NCBI GenBank assembly: GCA_030039975.1
Contig: JASHUO010000830.1
Span: forward strand, 1 to 5,904
Source: Alphaproteobacteria bacterium
Lineage (GTDB): Bacteria > Pseudomonadota > Alphaproteobacteria > ATCC43930 > CGMCC-115725
DNA length: 5,904 nucleotides
Direction of reading: 5' to 3'
Below the pieces are notes generated by a model, which searched no databases, was not told the origin of the DNA, and saw only the letters and a program-made list of their open reading frames with translations. Of this stretch, positions 1 through 5,780 are shown piece after piece. A program made the position numbers and the translations under genes. Within the stretch, counting starts at the first letter, position 1, and each line of letters begins with the position of its first letter.

Positions 1-102
1 CGCCACGTGATGAACCTCGAGACCGTCAACACCTACGAAGGCACCCACGACATCCACGCCCTCATCCTCGGCCGCGCACAGACGGGGCTGGCGGCGTTCT
101 GA
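1..102 (+). CDS. gcdH: Glutaryl-CoA dehydrogenase, C-terminal fragment
   Basis: This is the end of a gene that begins outside the window; 33 codons and a TGA stop are visible. Glutaryl-CoA dehydrogenase is a cytoplasmic FAD enzyme that oxidises and decarboxylates glutaryl-CoA to crotonyl-CoA in lysine, tryptophan and aromatic acid breakdown. The fragment contains NTYEGTHDIHALILGRA. Its YEGT glutamate (fragment residue 13) corresponds to the acyl-CoA dehydrogenase catalytic base. The THDIHALILGRAxTG ending is characteristic of GcdH and differs from the ending of the isobutyryl-CoA dehydrogenase elsewhere in this window (LEGTNEIMR). The gene converges on the minus-strand alpha/beta hydrolase. 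Only about a tenth of the protein is seen, but this part of the family is well conserved. Confidence 0.88.
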   Translation, partial: RHVMNLETVNTYEGTHDIHALILGRAQTGLAAF

Positions 103-146
103 GCGACTGCACGGCAATTAGGTCAGGCAATCAGATAATCAGATAT

Positions 147-334
147 TGCCCCTCCCCCCATGAGGGGGAGGGTTGGGAGGGGGTACGCGCGCGAAGCGCG
201 CAAAAAAGAATATTGTCATCTACGTGCTCGGCGTTGCCGACTACTGCGGCAGTCACAACACACAGCCGGGCGCCGCACCCCCCACCCGGCAGCGCTAACG
301 CGCTGCCGACCTCCCCCTCAAGGGGGGAGGGGCA
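147..334. repeat. Composite intergenic repeat with 25-base inverted ends
   Basis: The spacer between the convergent gcdH and hydrolase genes has no credible gene. It is bounded by two inverted 25-base copies, 147-171 and 310-334, that match at 24 of 25 positions. Each copy folds on itself: CCCTCCCCC at 150-158 pairs with 164-172, and 310-318 pairs with 322-330 with one G-T pair. Between them are GCGCGC-GAA-GCGCGC (187-201) and CGGCAGCG/CGCTGCCG (287-294 with 301-308). Translated, such repeats give the familiar false peptides of the PSPLEGE and PSWGEG type. A non-autonomous mobile element or a bidirectional terminator are both possible. A tandem duplicate of AATCAGAT lies just before it at 129-144. 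Confidence 0.75.
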
Positions 335-369
335 ACGAAGAACAACGAAAGCGCCTGAGTCGGATCGCC

Positions 370-1221
370 CTACCCCATATGCCGCCGAATGAAGTCCTGC
401 ATCGCGGCGATCGCTTTCCCGGCATAGGGAGCGTCGGGCTTGCCGGTCATGAAGCCGTGCTTGGCGCCGGGATAGAGGATGAGCTCGATCTCGCCCCCGG
501 CTTTGCGCCAGGCTGCAACCAGCCCTTCCGTCACCGCGGTCGGGACCCACTCATCGGCATCGCCCTGGAACAGCAAGGCGGGTGGCAGGAAGACGCGCTC
601 GCCGCGCGCCAGGATGGCGGGCGGGCTGCCATCGCTGGTCGCCGCCTCGCCGCCCCAGAACGCGTCGTGACTGGCGACGAGCTCGGCATTCTTGGCCTTC
701 TGTGCGAGCCCATAGCGCAGCACCGGATCGAGCACGCCCCAGCCCGAGATGACGAAGGCGAGCCGCGCATCGGTCTCGGGCGCTTCCGCGAGCGGCAGTG
801 CGCGATAGCGTGAATCGTCGGGGCGCATCGCCGCCAGCAGCACCTGATGGCCGCCGCTCGAGGTGCCGAACGCGCCGACCCAATCGGCGCGGCTGCCATA
901 CTGAAGGGCGCGCGCCTTGAGCCAGCGCGTCGCGAGGTTGATGTCGGCGAGCGAAGCGGGATAGCCCGCTTCGGGCGGCATGCGGAAATCGATCGAAGCG
1001 ACGAGAACGCCGCTCCGCGCCAGCGCCTTGGCGATGTAGTCGTTATCGGTGCGGTCTTTGCTCGTCCAGGCGCCGCCATGGACCTGCAGCACCGCCGGGA
1101 ACGGGCCGGTGCCGCTCGGGTGGTAGAGCCGCGCCAGCAAGGCGCGTCCGCCCTGGCGCTGATATTCGACATCCTCGGTGCGGATAGCGGCACGGGCATC
1201 GGCGTCGGCGAGCATCGCCAT
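370..1221 (-). CDS. Alpha/beta hydrolase (esterase-like)
   Basis: A 283-residue alpha/beta-hydrolase-fold protein, close to the usual size of small carboxylesterases in the HSL/BD-FAE groups. An oxyanion-hole HGG sits at residues 48-50 (LQVHGGAW). The nucleophile is probably Ser121 in G-T-S-S-G (119-123), the acid Asp223 in QGDADEWVP, and the base His255 in AKHGF. No signal peptide or membrane segment is visible, so it is probably cytoplasmic. The substrate cannot be told from sequence; an ester or a small acyl conjugate is the family expectation. The ATG at 1221 has GGAGG five bases upstream; a second ATG two codons later is a less well-spaced alternative. It lies 81 bases downstream of the response regulator on the same strand and may be cotranscribed with it. 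Confidence 0.88.
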   Translation of the reverse strand: MAMLADADARAAIRTEDVEYQRQGGRALLARLYHPSGTGPFPAVLQVHGGAWTSKDRTDNDYIAKALARSGVLVASIDFRMPPEAGYPASLADINLATRWLKARALQYGSRADWVGAFGTSSGGHQVLLAAMRPDDSRYRALPLAEAPETDARLAFVISGWGVLDPVLRYGLAQKAKNAELVASHDAFWGGEAATSDGSPPAILARGERVFLPPALLFQGDADEWVPTAVTEGLVAAWRKAGGEIELILYPGAKHGFMTGKPDAPYAGKAIAAMQDFIRRHMG

Positions 1222-1264
1222 TCTCTCCTCCCTGGGCTGTGCCGGAAGAGTTTACCGCAGCGCG

Positions 1265-1302
1265 GCCCGGACGCCAAAACGCCGGCACCGCCCGCGCGAG
1301 AG
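1265..1302 (-). repeat. 3'-flanking repeat, copy A
   Basis: This stretch abuts the TAG stop of the response-regulator gene. It matches 1853-1891 at 33 of 38 aligned bases with one single-base gap, including a perfect 15-base block (GCCCGGACGCCAAAA). On the minus strand it reads GGCG-TTTT-GGCGTCC. Unlike the other copy it has no strong hairpin before the T tract, so terminator activity is doubtful here. It occupies most of the 81 bases between this gene and the hydrolase. Confidence 0.6.
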
Positions 1303-1659
1303 CTACGCCGCCATCATCTCGCTTTTGACGGTCTGGATGAGCTCCGCAAGGCGGATCGGCTTGTGCAGCACTCTGCCGTATCGCGCCCGCTTCGCGATGT
1401 CGGCGAAGCCGGTGATGTAGATGATGTGCAGATAGGGATGCATGAGCTTGGCCTGGATGCCGAGCTGCACGCCATCGAGACCGGGCATGATCAGGTCGGT
1501 GATCATCAGCTCGACGCTGCGCTCGCCGAGCTTTTGCAGCGCCTCGGCGCCGTCCCGTGCCGTCAGCACGGTACAACCTGGCGCTGCCAGGATCTTGGCG
1601 ACGACATCCAGCACCAGCGGATCATCGTCGACGACGAGGATCGAGTAAGCGGACAGCAC
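1303..1659 (-). CDS. Stand-alone receiver-domain response regulator (CheY-like)
   Basis: A 118-residue protein that is only a receiver domain, with no DNA-binding or enzymatic output domain. Such proteins take a phosphate from a histidine kinase or phosphotransfer protein and act by binding a partner or as relay intermediates. Visible landmarks are the acidic pair Asp11-Asp12 (ILVVDDDP), the phospho-acceptor Asp55 (MITDLIMPGLDG), Thr83 (YITGFAD) and Lys100 in LHKPIRL. The set is complete, so it should be phosphorylatable. The GTG at 1659 gives a normal domain start (LSAYSILVV) and has GGAGAGAG immediately upstream, although the spacing is short. An in-frame ATG at 1725 would add 22 arginine-rich residues, and a longer frame extends further into low-complexity spacer; neither extension looks like protein. 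No kinase gene is in the window, so its partner is unknown. Confidence 0.85.
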   Translation of the reverse strand: MLSAYSILVVDDDPLVLDVVAKILAAPGCTVLTARDGAEALQKLGERSVELMITDLIMPGLDGVQLGIQAKLMHPYLHIIYITGFADIAKRARYGRVLHKPIRLAELIQTVKSEMMAA

Positions 1660-1770
1660 CTCTCTCCAACGTCGCCCCGCCCTCCGCCGCTCCAAAATCT
1701 CCGACCGGTTGTACCAGCGGCCCATCTTTGACACAGCCCAAGGCGAACGCGCTACGCGCGTCCGTCCGCG

Positions 1771-1807
1771 GCGGCGGCAGCGATTGCGCAGCAATCGCGG
1801 GAGCCGC
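1771..1807. repeat. Intergenic palindrome
   Basis: In the 265-base spacer between the MarR and response-regulator genes, GCGATTG (1780-1786) and CAATCGC (1792-1798) form a perfect seven-base stem around a five-base loop. An outer five-base stem, GCGGC 1771-1775 with GCCGC 1803-1807, is separated by a four-by-four internal loop. There is no T tract on either side, so it is not a classical terminator. It resembles extragenic palindromes common in GC-rich proteobacteria. The rest of this spacer shows no gene. Confidence 0.55.
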
Positions 1808-1852
1808 ACCGTTCGGTCGGCGCTGGGGTTGGGACGGGGTCCGCGGCGGGCC

Positions 1853-1891
1853 GCCCGGACGCCAAAAACGCCGACGCCGCCCCGGCGGGAG
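1853..1891 (-). repeat. 3'-flanking repeat, copy B
   Basis: Second copy of the element at 1265-1302, same orientation, lying about 35 bases after the MarR stop codon. In this copy the conserved block supplies the T tract (TTTTT on the minus strand) and part of the stem of the terminator-like hairpin listed separately. Placement after a stop codon in both cases suggests a mobile or duplicated 3'-end element. Confidence 0.6.
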
Positions 1892-1905
1892 CCGGCGCGG
1901 CGTCG
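1864..1905 (-). terminator. Rho-independent terminator candidate after the MarR gene
   Basis: A strong hairpin begins about 20 bases after the MarR stop. Bases 1872-1880 pair perfectly with 1897-1905 (nine pairs). After one C-C mismatch, 1882-1886 pair with 1891-1895 around a GGGA loop. On the transcribed minus strand the hairpin is followed by GCG and then TTTTT (1868-1864). The three bases between stem and T tract make it slightly imperfect. It would separate the MarR transcript from the response regulator. Confidence 0.6.
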
Positions 1906-1924
1906 GAAGCGAATGCGTGAGACC

Positions 1925-2404
1925 TCAGGCGGCGGGCGTGAACTGCACCGCGCGGGCGCCGAGCTCCACGGTCGTGGTCCAGAAACGGTCGAGCCGGCGC
2001 AGCGCGGCAAAGGCGCTGGTCAGGTCCTGCTCGGTGAGCGGGCCCTTCGCCAGGGCCTCGACATGGCGCTCATGCATCTTGACGATCTTCTGGCGCAGCG
2101 CCTGGCCCTTCTCGGAGAGCTTGACGCGCACCGAGCGGCGGTCATGGGCCGAGCGCTCCTGAACGAGATAGTCGGCCTCGACCATCTTCTTGACGTTGTA
2201 GGAGACGTTCGAGCCGAGATAGCAGCCCCGAAGCGTCAACTCGCCGACCGTCATCTCGAGGTCGCCGATGTTGAAGAGGATCATGGCCTGCACGTTGTTG
2301 ATGTCGTGCACGCCCTGCGTGTCCAGCTCGAGCTTGACCACTTCCAAAAACTGGCGGTGGAGGCGCTCGATGAGCGCAATGACGTCGAGATAGGCGGCCT
2401 GCAT
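1925..2404 (-). CDS. MarR-family winged-helix regulator, LdtR-like
   Basis: A 159-residue MarR-type transcription factor, normal length for the family, expected to bind palindromic operators as a dimer. Residues 63-80 (LGSNVSYNVKKMVEADYL) form the recognition helix region and 81-100 the wing, including the family hallmark D88-R89-R90 followed by SVRVKLSEKG. The helices flanking this core would make the dimer interface. The pattern NVQAMILFNIGDLEMTVGEL plus YLGSNVSYN resembles the alphaproteobacterial LdtR group, known from cell-wall L,D-transpeptidase control and stress responses; this subgroup call is from memory of the family. The start is well fixed: an in-frame TAG lies four codons before the ATG, and AGGG precedes it by a few bases. 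It follows mmsB after a 99-base gap, so it may have its own promoter; whether it controls the valine genes is unknown. Confidence 0.9.
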   Translation of the reverse strand: MQAAYLDVIALIERLHRQFLEVVKLELDTQGVHDINNVQAMILFNIGDLEMTVGELTLRGCYLGSNVSYNVKKMVEADYLVQERSAHDRRSVRVKLSEKGQALRQKIVKMHERHVEALAKGPLTEQDLTSAFAALRRLDRFWTTTVELGARAVQFTPAA

Positions 2405-2458
2405 GTTCCCTCGCTACCCCCGGCAGTCGGTCCGGCAGGGGTCCAAGGTAAATGCCCC

Positions 2459-2472
2459 GGGTTAATTAATCC
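2459..2472. promoter_or_regulatory. AT-rich palindrome upstream of the MarR gene, operator candidate
   Basis: The sequence GGGTTAATTAATCC contains a perfect eight-base palindrome, TTAATTAA (2462-2469), inside an imperfect 14-base palindrome with GG/CC ends. It lies about 58-65 bases upstream of the MarR start codon in otherwise GC-rich DNA. MarR regulators often repress their own gene through AT-rich palindromes in the promoter region, so an autoregulatory site is plausible. I see no convincing -35/-10 pair to anchor it. Confidence 0.35.
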
Positions 2473-2503
2473 TTGAGGCGAAATCGCCCGGTTTCCCGTG
2501 CGT

Positions 2504-3397
2504 CTAGCGCGCGCCGCCGCCGCGGATCATGCGGAAAATCGCCGAAAAATCCTTGGGTCCGAGCCCGCCATTGACCAGCATCTGGAAGAGCGCCGCCGCC
2601 TCTGCCCCCAAAGGGGTGGTCGCCCCCGCAGCCTGCGCCGCCTGCTGCGCCAGCTTCAGGTCCTTGAGCATCATGTCGGCGGTAAACCCCGCCTGGTAGT
2701 CCCGGTTGGAGGGCGCCGCCGGCACCGGGCCGGGCGCCGGGCAATAATTGGTCATCGCCCAGCATTGGCCCGAGGATTTCGAGCTGATGTCGAAGAGCCG
2801 CTGCCAGTCGAGGCCGAGCTTTTCGGCCAGCGCGAAGCCCTCGGACACCGCGATCATGCTGATGCCGAGCATCATGTTGTTGCAGATCTTGGCGGCCTGA
2901 CCGTTCCCCGCCGGGCCGGCATGAACGATGGTCTTTCCCATCGCCTGCAGCACCGGCAGCGCACGCGCAAAGCCCGCCTCGCTGCCGCCCACCATGAAGG
3001 TGAGCGTCCCCGCCGCGGCGCCGCCGACGCCGCCCGAGACCGGCGCATCGAGCATGTCGAAGCCCTGCGCCGCCGCCGCCTTGCCCACCGCGCGTGCGGT
3101 CTCGACATCGATGGTCGAGCTGTCGACGAGGAGCGCGCCCTTGGCCGCCGCCGCGAGGAGGCCGCCCTCGCCGGTATAGACCTGGCGCACCTGCGGACCC
3201 GCCGGCAGCATGGTGAGGACGAGCTCGGCCTCGCCGACCGCCGCCGCGGCGCTGGCCGCCGCTTTGCCGCCCGCCTTGGCCAAGGCGTCGAGCGCCGGCT
3301 TCGACAGATCGAACCCCGTCACCGCATGGCCCGCCTTGATCAGGTTGGCGGCCATCGGCCCGCCCATGTTGCCGAGCCCGATAAAGCCGATCTTCAT
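2504..3397 (-). CDS. mmsB: 3-hydroxyisobutyrate dehydrogenase
   Basis: A 297-residue NAD-dependent enzyme of the beta-hydroxyacid dehydrogenase family that oxidises 3-hydroxyisobutyrate to methylmalonate semialdehyde in valine breakdown. The N-terminal Rossmann domain opens with GLGNMG (residues 7-12), and Asp30 at the end of the second strand fits NAD rather than NADP. The substrate-binding signature DAPVSGG is at 117-123. The catalytic lysine is Lys170 in GNGQAAKICNN, with Asn174 nearby. The motif CPAPGPVPAAPSNRDY (219-234) is typical of true 3-hydroxyisobutyrate dehydrogenases as opposed to tartronate semialdehyde reductases. Start ATG has GGAGG five bases upstream. It lies 30 bases after the hydrolase gene and is probably cotranscribed with it. 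The end is ordinary for the family. Confidence 0.93.
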   Translation of the reverse strand: MKIGFIGLGNMGGPMAANLIKAGHAVTGFDLSKPALDALAKAGGKAAASAAAAVGEAELVLTMLPAGPQVRQVYTGEGGLLAAAAKGALLVDSSTIDVETARAVGKAAAAQGFDMLDAPVSGGVGGAAAGTLTFMVGGSEAGFARALPVLQAMGKTIVHAGPAGNGQAAKICNNMMLGISMIAVSEGFALAEKLGLDWQRLFDISSKSSGQCWAMTNYCPAPGPVPAAPSNRDYQAGFTADMMLKDLKLAQQAAQAAGATTPLGAEAAALFQMLVNGGLGPKDFSAIFRMIRGGGAR

Positions 3398-3427
3398 CTC
3401 TTCCTCCCGGCGCGGTAGCGCCTTGCC

Positions 3428-4501
3428 TCAGGCAAAGCGCAGCTCGCGCTCGCCCAAACTTTCGAAATAGCCCGCCACCTCGGCCGCGCTCACCTCGGCG
3501 AGCGAGCGATGCTGCCAGCGCGGCGCGTTGTCCTTGTCGACGAGCAGCGCGCGGATGCCTTCGAAGAAATCGTGGCCCTGCATCACATGCTGCGTCATGC
3601 GGTATTCGAGCGCCAGCGCCTCTTCGATCGACATGCCGCGGCCGAGGCCGAGCTGATGGAAGGTGATCTTGAGGCTGAGCGGCGAGGCGCGCTCGATCGC
3701 GGCGAGCGCCTCTTTCGCCCAAGGCGCGGTCTCGCGGCCGAGCGCGGCGACGATCGCCTCGACGGAGTCACCGCCGAAGCAGCGGTCGATGTCGCGCTGC
3801 AGCGCCGGCAGGCTCGCCTTCCCGGGATCGGTGGCAAAGCGCGCGATCACCGCCTCGATCTGGCGATGGCGGGCTTGCGGATGCCACGCGAGCGCGGCCA
3901 GCGCCGCGGTGAGATCGGCGATGCGCTCATGCGGCACGTAATGCGTCGCGAAGCCGCAATAGAGCGCATCGGCCGCTTTGATGCGGGCGCCGGTGAGCGC
4001 GAGATAGCGCCCGAGGAAGCCGGGACAAAGCGTGAGGAAGCGGCTCGCGCCGACATCGGGAAAGAGCCCGATATGCACTTCCGGCATGGCGAAGAGCGTG
4101 CGCTCGGTGGCGATGCGATAGGAGCCGTTGATCGAGATACCGCAGCCGCCGCCCATGGTGATGCCGTCGACCAGCGCGATATAGGGCTTGGGAAAACGGT
4201 GGACGCGCTGGATGAGGCAATACTCCTCGCGGAAGAAATCCGCCTTGTAGTCGCCGGCGCCCTGCGGCTGGTGCCGCGCATCATAGATCGCGCGCACATC
4301 GCCGCCGGCGCAGAAGGCGCGGTCGCCGGCGCCGCGCACGAGCAGCGCGTGGACGCTCGCCTCCCCGCCCCAGGTGACGAGCTGCGGATCGAAGACGCGG
4401 TACATCGCCAGGGACAGCGTGTTGAGCGCCTTCGGCCGGTTGAGCGTGATGATGCCGAGCCCGCTCTGCTGCTCGATCAGGATTTCGTCGGTTTGGCTCA
4501 T
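3428..4501 (-). CDS. 3-hydroxyisobutyryl-CoA hydrolase (crotonase family)
   Basis: A 357-residue crotonase-fold protein, longer than a normal enoyl-CoA hydratase (about 260) and right for the HIBCH group, which hydrolyses 3-hydroxyisobutyryl-CoA to free 3-hydroxyisobutyrate. Oxyanion-hole segments are CAGGDVR (64-70) and MGGGCGIS (116-123). The motif MPEVHIGLFPDVGAS supplies Glu141 and Asp149, with the eight-residue spacing of the active-site pair in human HIBCH. The C-terminal HIBCH extension is visible as SPLSLKIT (273-280) and DFFEGIRALLVDKD (311-324). The ATG overlaps the stop of the upstream dehydrogenase as ATGA. No Shine-Dalgarno sequence is evident before it, so translation is probably coupled. 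Neighbours on both sides belong to valine catabolism, which supports this over a plain enoyl-CoA hydratase. An open frame continues upstream of the start but is only the wrong frame of the dehydrogenase. Confidence 0.92.
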   Translation of the reverse strand: MSQTDEILIEQQSGLGIITLNRPKALNTLSLAMYRVFDPQLVTWGGEASVHALLVRGAGDRAFCAGGDVRAIYDARHQPQGAGDYKADFFREEYCLIQRVHRFPKPYIALVDGITMGGGCGISINGSYRIATERTLFAMPEVHIGLFPDVGASRFLTLCPGFLGRYLALTGARIKAADALYCGFATHYVPHERIADLTAALAALAWHPQARHRQIEAVIARFATDPGKASLPALQRDIDRCFGGDSVEAIVAALGRETAPWAKEALAAIERASPLSLKITFHQLGLGRGMSIEEALALEYRMTQHVMQGHDFFEGIRALLVDKDNAPRWQHRSLAEVSAAEVAGYFESLGERELRFA

Positions 4502-5652
4502 GGGCGGCGGTTCGACGCGGCAAGGAGGCGGCGGGCGATGATGACGCGCATGATCTCGTTGGTCCCTTCCAGGATCTGATGGACGCGCACATCGCGCAGA
4601 TGCCGCTCGAGCGGGAAATCCTTCAAATAGCCATAGCCGCCATGAAGCTGCAGCGCCTCGTTGCAGATCTGAAAGCCGGCATCGGTGGCAAAGCGCTTGG
4701 CCATGGCGCAGTGGAGCGTCGCCTCGGGATCGGCGCCATCGAGGCTCACCGCCGCGCGCCATACCATGAGCCGCGCCGCTTCGAGCTCGGTCGCCATATC
4801 GGCGAAGCGGAACTGCAGCGCCTGAAACTCGGCGAGCTTCTGGCCGAATTGCGAGCGCTCGCCAAGATAGGTCTGCGCCGCTTCGAGCGAGGCGCGCGCG
4901 CCGCCAAGCGAGCAGGCCGAGATGTTCAGTCGGCCGCCATCGAGCCCCATCATCGCGATCTTGAAGCCGTCGCCTTCCTCGCCGAGCCGGTTCGCCACCG
5001 GCACGCGGCAATTCTCGAAGATCACCATCGCCGTTGGCTGGCTGTTCCAGCCGAGCTTCTTCTCTTTCTTGCCGAAGGAGAGGCCTGGCGTGCCCTTCTC
5101 GACGACGATGGTGGAGATGCCCTTCGGCCCTTCCCCGCCCGTGCGCAGCATCGCGACATAGACATCGCTCGTACCGCCGCCGGAGATGAAGGCCTTGGCG
5201 CCGTCGATGACATAGTGGTCGCCGTCGCGCCGCGCGCGCGCCTTGAGCGCGGCCGCGTCCGAGCCCGCGCCGGGCTCCGTCAGGCAATAGCTCGCGAAAT
5301 GCTCCATGCTCGTCAGCTTCGGCAGGAAGCGCCGGCGCTGCGCCTCATTGCCGAAGCGGTCGATCATCCACGCCGCCATGTTGTGGATGGAGAGATAAGC
5401 CGATGTGGAGACGCAGCCCGCGGCCAGCTCCTCGAAGATCAGCGCCGCATCGAGCCGCCCGAGGCCGGAGCCGCCGACATCCTCTTTGACATAGATTCCG
5501 GCAAAGCCCAGCGCCGCGGCAGCGCGCAGCGCCTCGACCGGGAAGATGCATTCCTCATCCCAGCGCGCTGCGTTGGGGCGGAACTCGCGCTCGGCAAACG
5601 CGCGCGCCGTCTCCTGGATCGCGCGCTGCTCCTCGGTGAGAGAAAACTCCAT
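4498..5652 (-). CDS. Isobutyryl-CoA dehydrogenase (ACAD8-like acyl-CoA dehydrogenase)
   Basis: A 384-residue FAD-dependent acyl-CoA dehydrogenase, full length for the family. It should convert isobutyryl-CoA to methacrylyl-CoA, passing electrons to electron-transfer flavoprotein. Segments typical of ACAD8 are VSTSAYLSIHNMAAWMID (81-98), ASYCLTEPGAGSDAAAL (120-136), EKGTPGLSFGKKEKKLGWNS (185-204) and LHGGYGYLKDFPL (336-348). The catalytic base is Glu362 in LEGTNEIMR. I chose the ATG at 5652 because MEFSLTEEQRAIQ matches the usual family N-terminus. A GTG at 5676 would add eight residues, without a clear ribosome site. First gene of the valine operon; its stop overlaps the next start by four bases. 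A branched-chain or short-chain specificity other than isobutyryl cannot be excluded, but the two downstream genes argue for it. Confidence 0.92.
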   Translation of the reverse strand: MEFSLTEEQRAIQETARAFAEREFRPNAARWDEECIFPVEALRAAAALGFAGIYVKEDVGGSGLGRLDAALIFEELAAGCVSTSAYLSIHNMAAWMIDRFGNEAQRRRFLPKLTSMEHFASYCLTEPGAGSDAAALKARARRDGDHYVIDGAKAFISGGGTSDVYVAMLRTGGEGPKGISTIVVEKGTPGLSFGKKEKKLGWNSQPTAMVIFENCRVPVANRLGEEGDGFKIAMMGLDGGRLNISACSLGGARASLEAAQTYLGERSQFGQKLAEFQALQFRFADMATELEAARLMVWRAAVSLDGADPEATLHCAMAKRFATDAGFQICNEALQLHGGYGYLKDFPLERHLRDVRVHQILEGTNEIMRVIIARRLLAASNRRP

Positions 5653-5660
5653 GGCGGCGG

Positions 5661-5666
5661 ATGATA
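5661..5666 (-). promoter_or_regulatory. Possible -10 element giving a leaderless dehydrogenase mRNA
   Basis: On the minus strand TATCAT (five of six matches to TATAAT) ends eight bases before the A of the chosen ATG at 5652, with CCGCCGCC between. A start point at that distance would put transcription initiation on or beside the start codon. The absence of a Shine-Dalgarno sequence near this ATG is consistent with that. The -35 region is poor (TTTCTG at 17 bases spacing), so this is a suggestion only. Confidence 0.3.
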
Positions 5667-5716
5667 CCTCAGGCACCTAAAATCAGAAATGCAACACACA
5701 CCGAGCGATCTCGTAG

Positions 5717-5780
5717 CCCCTCACCCCGACCCTCTCCCGCAAGGGGAGAGGGGGACTCAAGCCCCTCTCCCGCGAGAGCG
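5717..5780. repeat. Palindromic intergenic repeat, one full and one broken unit
   Basis: The first unit starts CCCCTCACCCCGA and folds into a nine-pair hairpin, CCCTCTCCC (5730-5738) with GGGAGAGGG (5744-5752). The second begins with the same CCCTCTCCCGC (5763-5773, a direct copy of 5730-5740), turns through GAGA and starts the returning arm with GCG (5778-5780), then stops matching. Repeats of this sequence type are widespread between genes in GC-rich proteobacteria. They lie upstream of the valine operon without any visible coding role. Confidence 0.65.

Noticed and set aside
187..207. Terminator reading of GCGCGC-GAA-GCGCGC followed by AAAAAA
   Set aside because: The run after the stem is A, not T, on the plus strand, and on the minus strand the T run precedes the stem, so it does not fit an intrinsic terminator in either direction.
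131..550. 139-codon minus-strand open frame across the first spacer
   Set aside because: Its second half is translated intergenic repeat (PSPLEGE and PSWGEG type peptides) and its first half is the wrong frame of the alpha/beta hydrolase. No family resemblance.
160..813. 217-codon plus-strand open frame starting in the repeat region
   Set aside because: Composed of translated repeat followed by antisense of the alpha/beta hydrolase; no independent support.
1303..2010. 235-residue form of the response regulator
   Set aside because: The added N-terminal part runs over the MarR 3' end, the terminator and spacer repeats, and is arginine-rich low complexity. The receiver domain starts normally at the GTG at 1659.
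2498..3418. 306-codon plus-strand open frame opposite mmsB
   Set aside because: Same kind of antisense shadow, low-complexity composition and no motif.
3509..4579. 356-codon plus-strand open frame opposite the 3-hydroxyisobutyryl-CoA hydrolase
   Set aside because: Antisense shadow without recognisable domain; rich in Arg, Ala, Asp and Glu as expected from complementing a GC-rich gene.
3428..5287. Possible 619-residue fusion protein ending in the hydrolase
   Set aside because: The first 261 or so residues are the out-of-frame reading of the dehydrogenase. The ATGA overlap at 4498-4501 gives the true start at MSQTDEILIEQQ.
4579..5664. 361-codon plus-strand open frame opposite the isobutyryl-CoA dehydrogenase
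   Set aside because: Antisense shadow caused by high GC at third positions; arginine- and alanine-rich, no recognisable domain, while the opposite strand encodes a clear enzyme.
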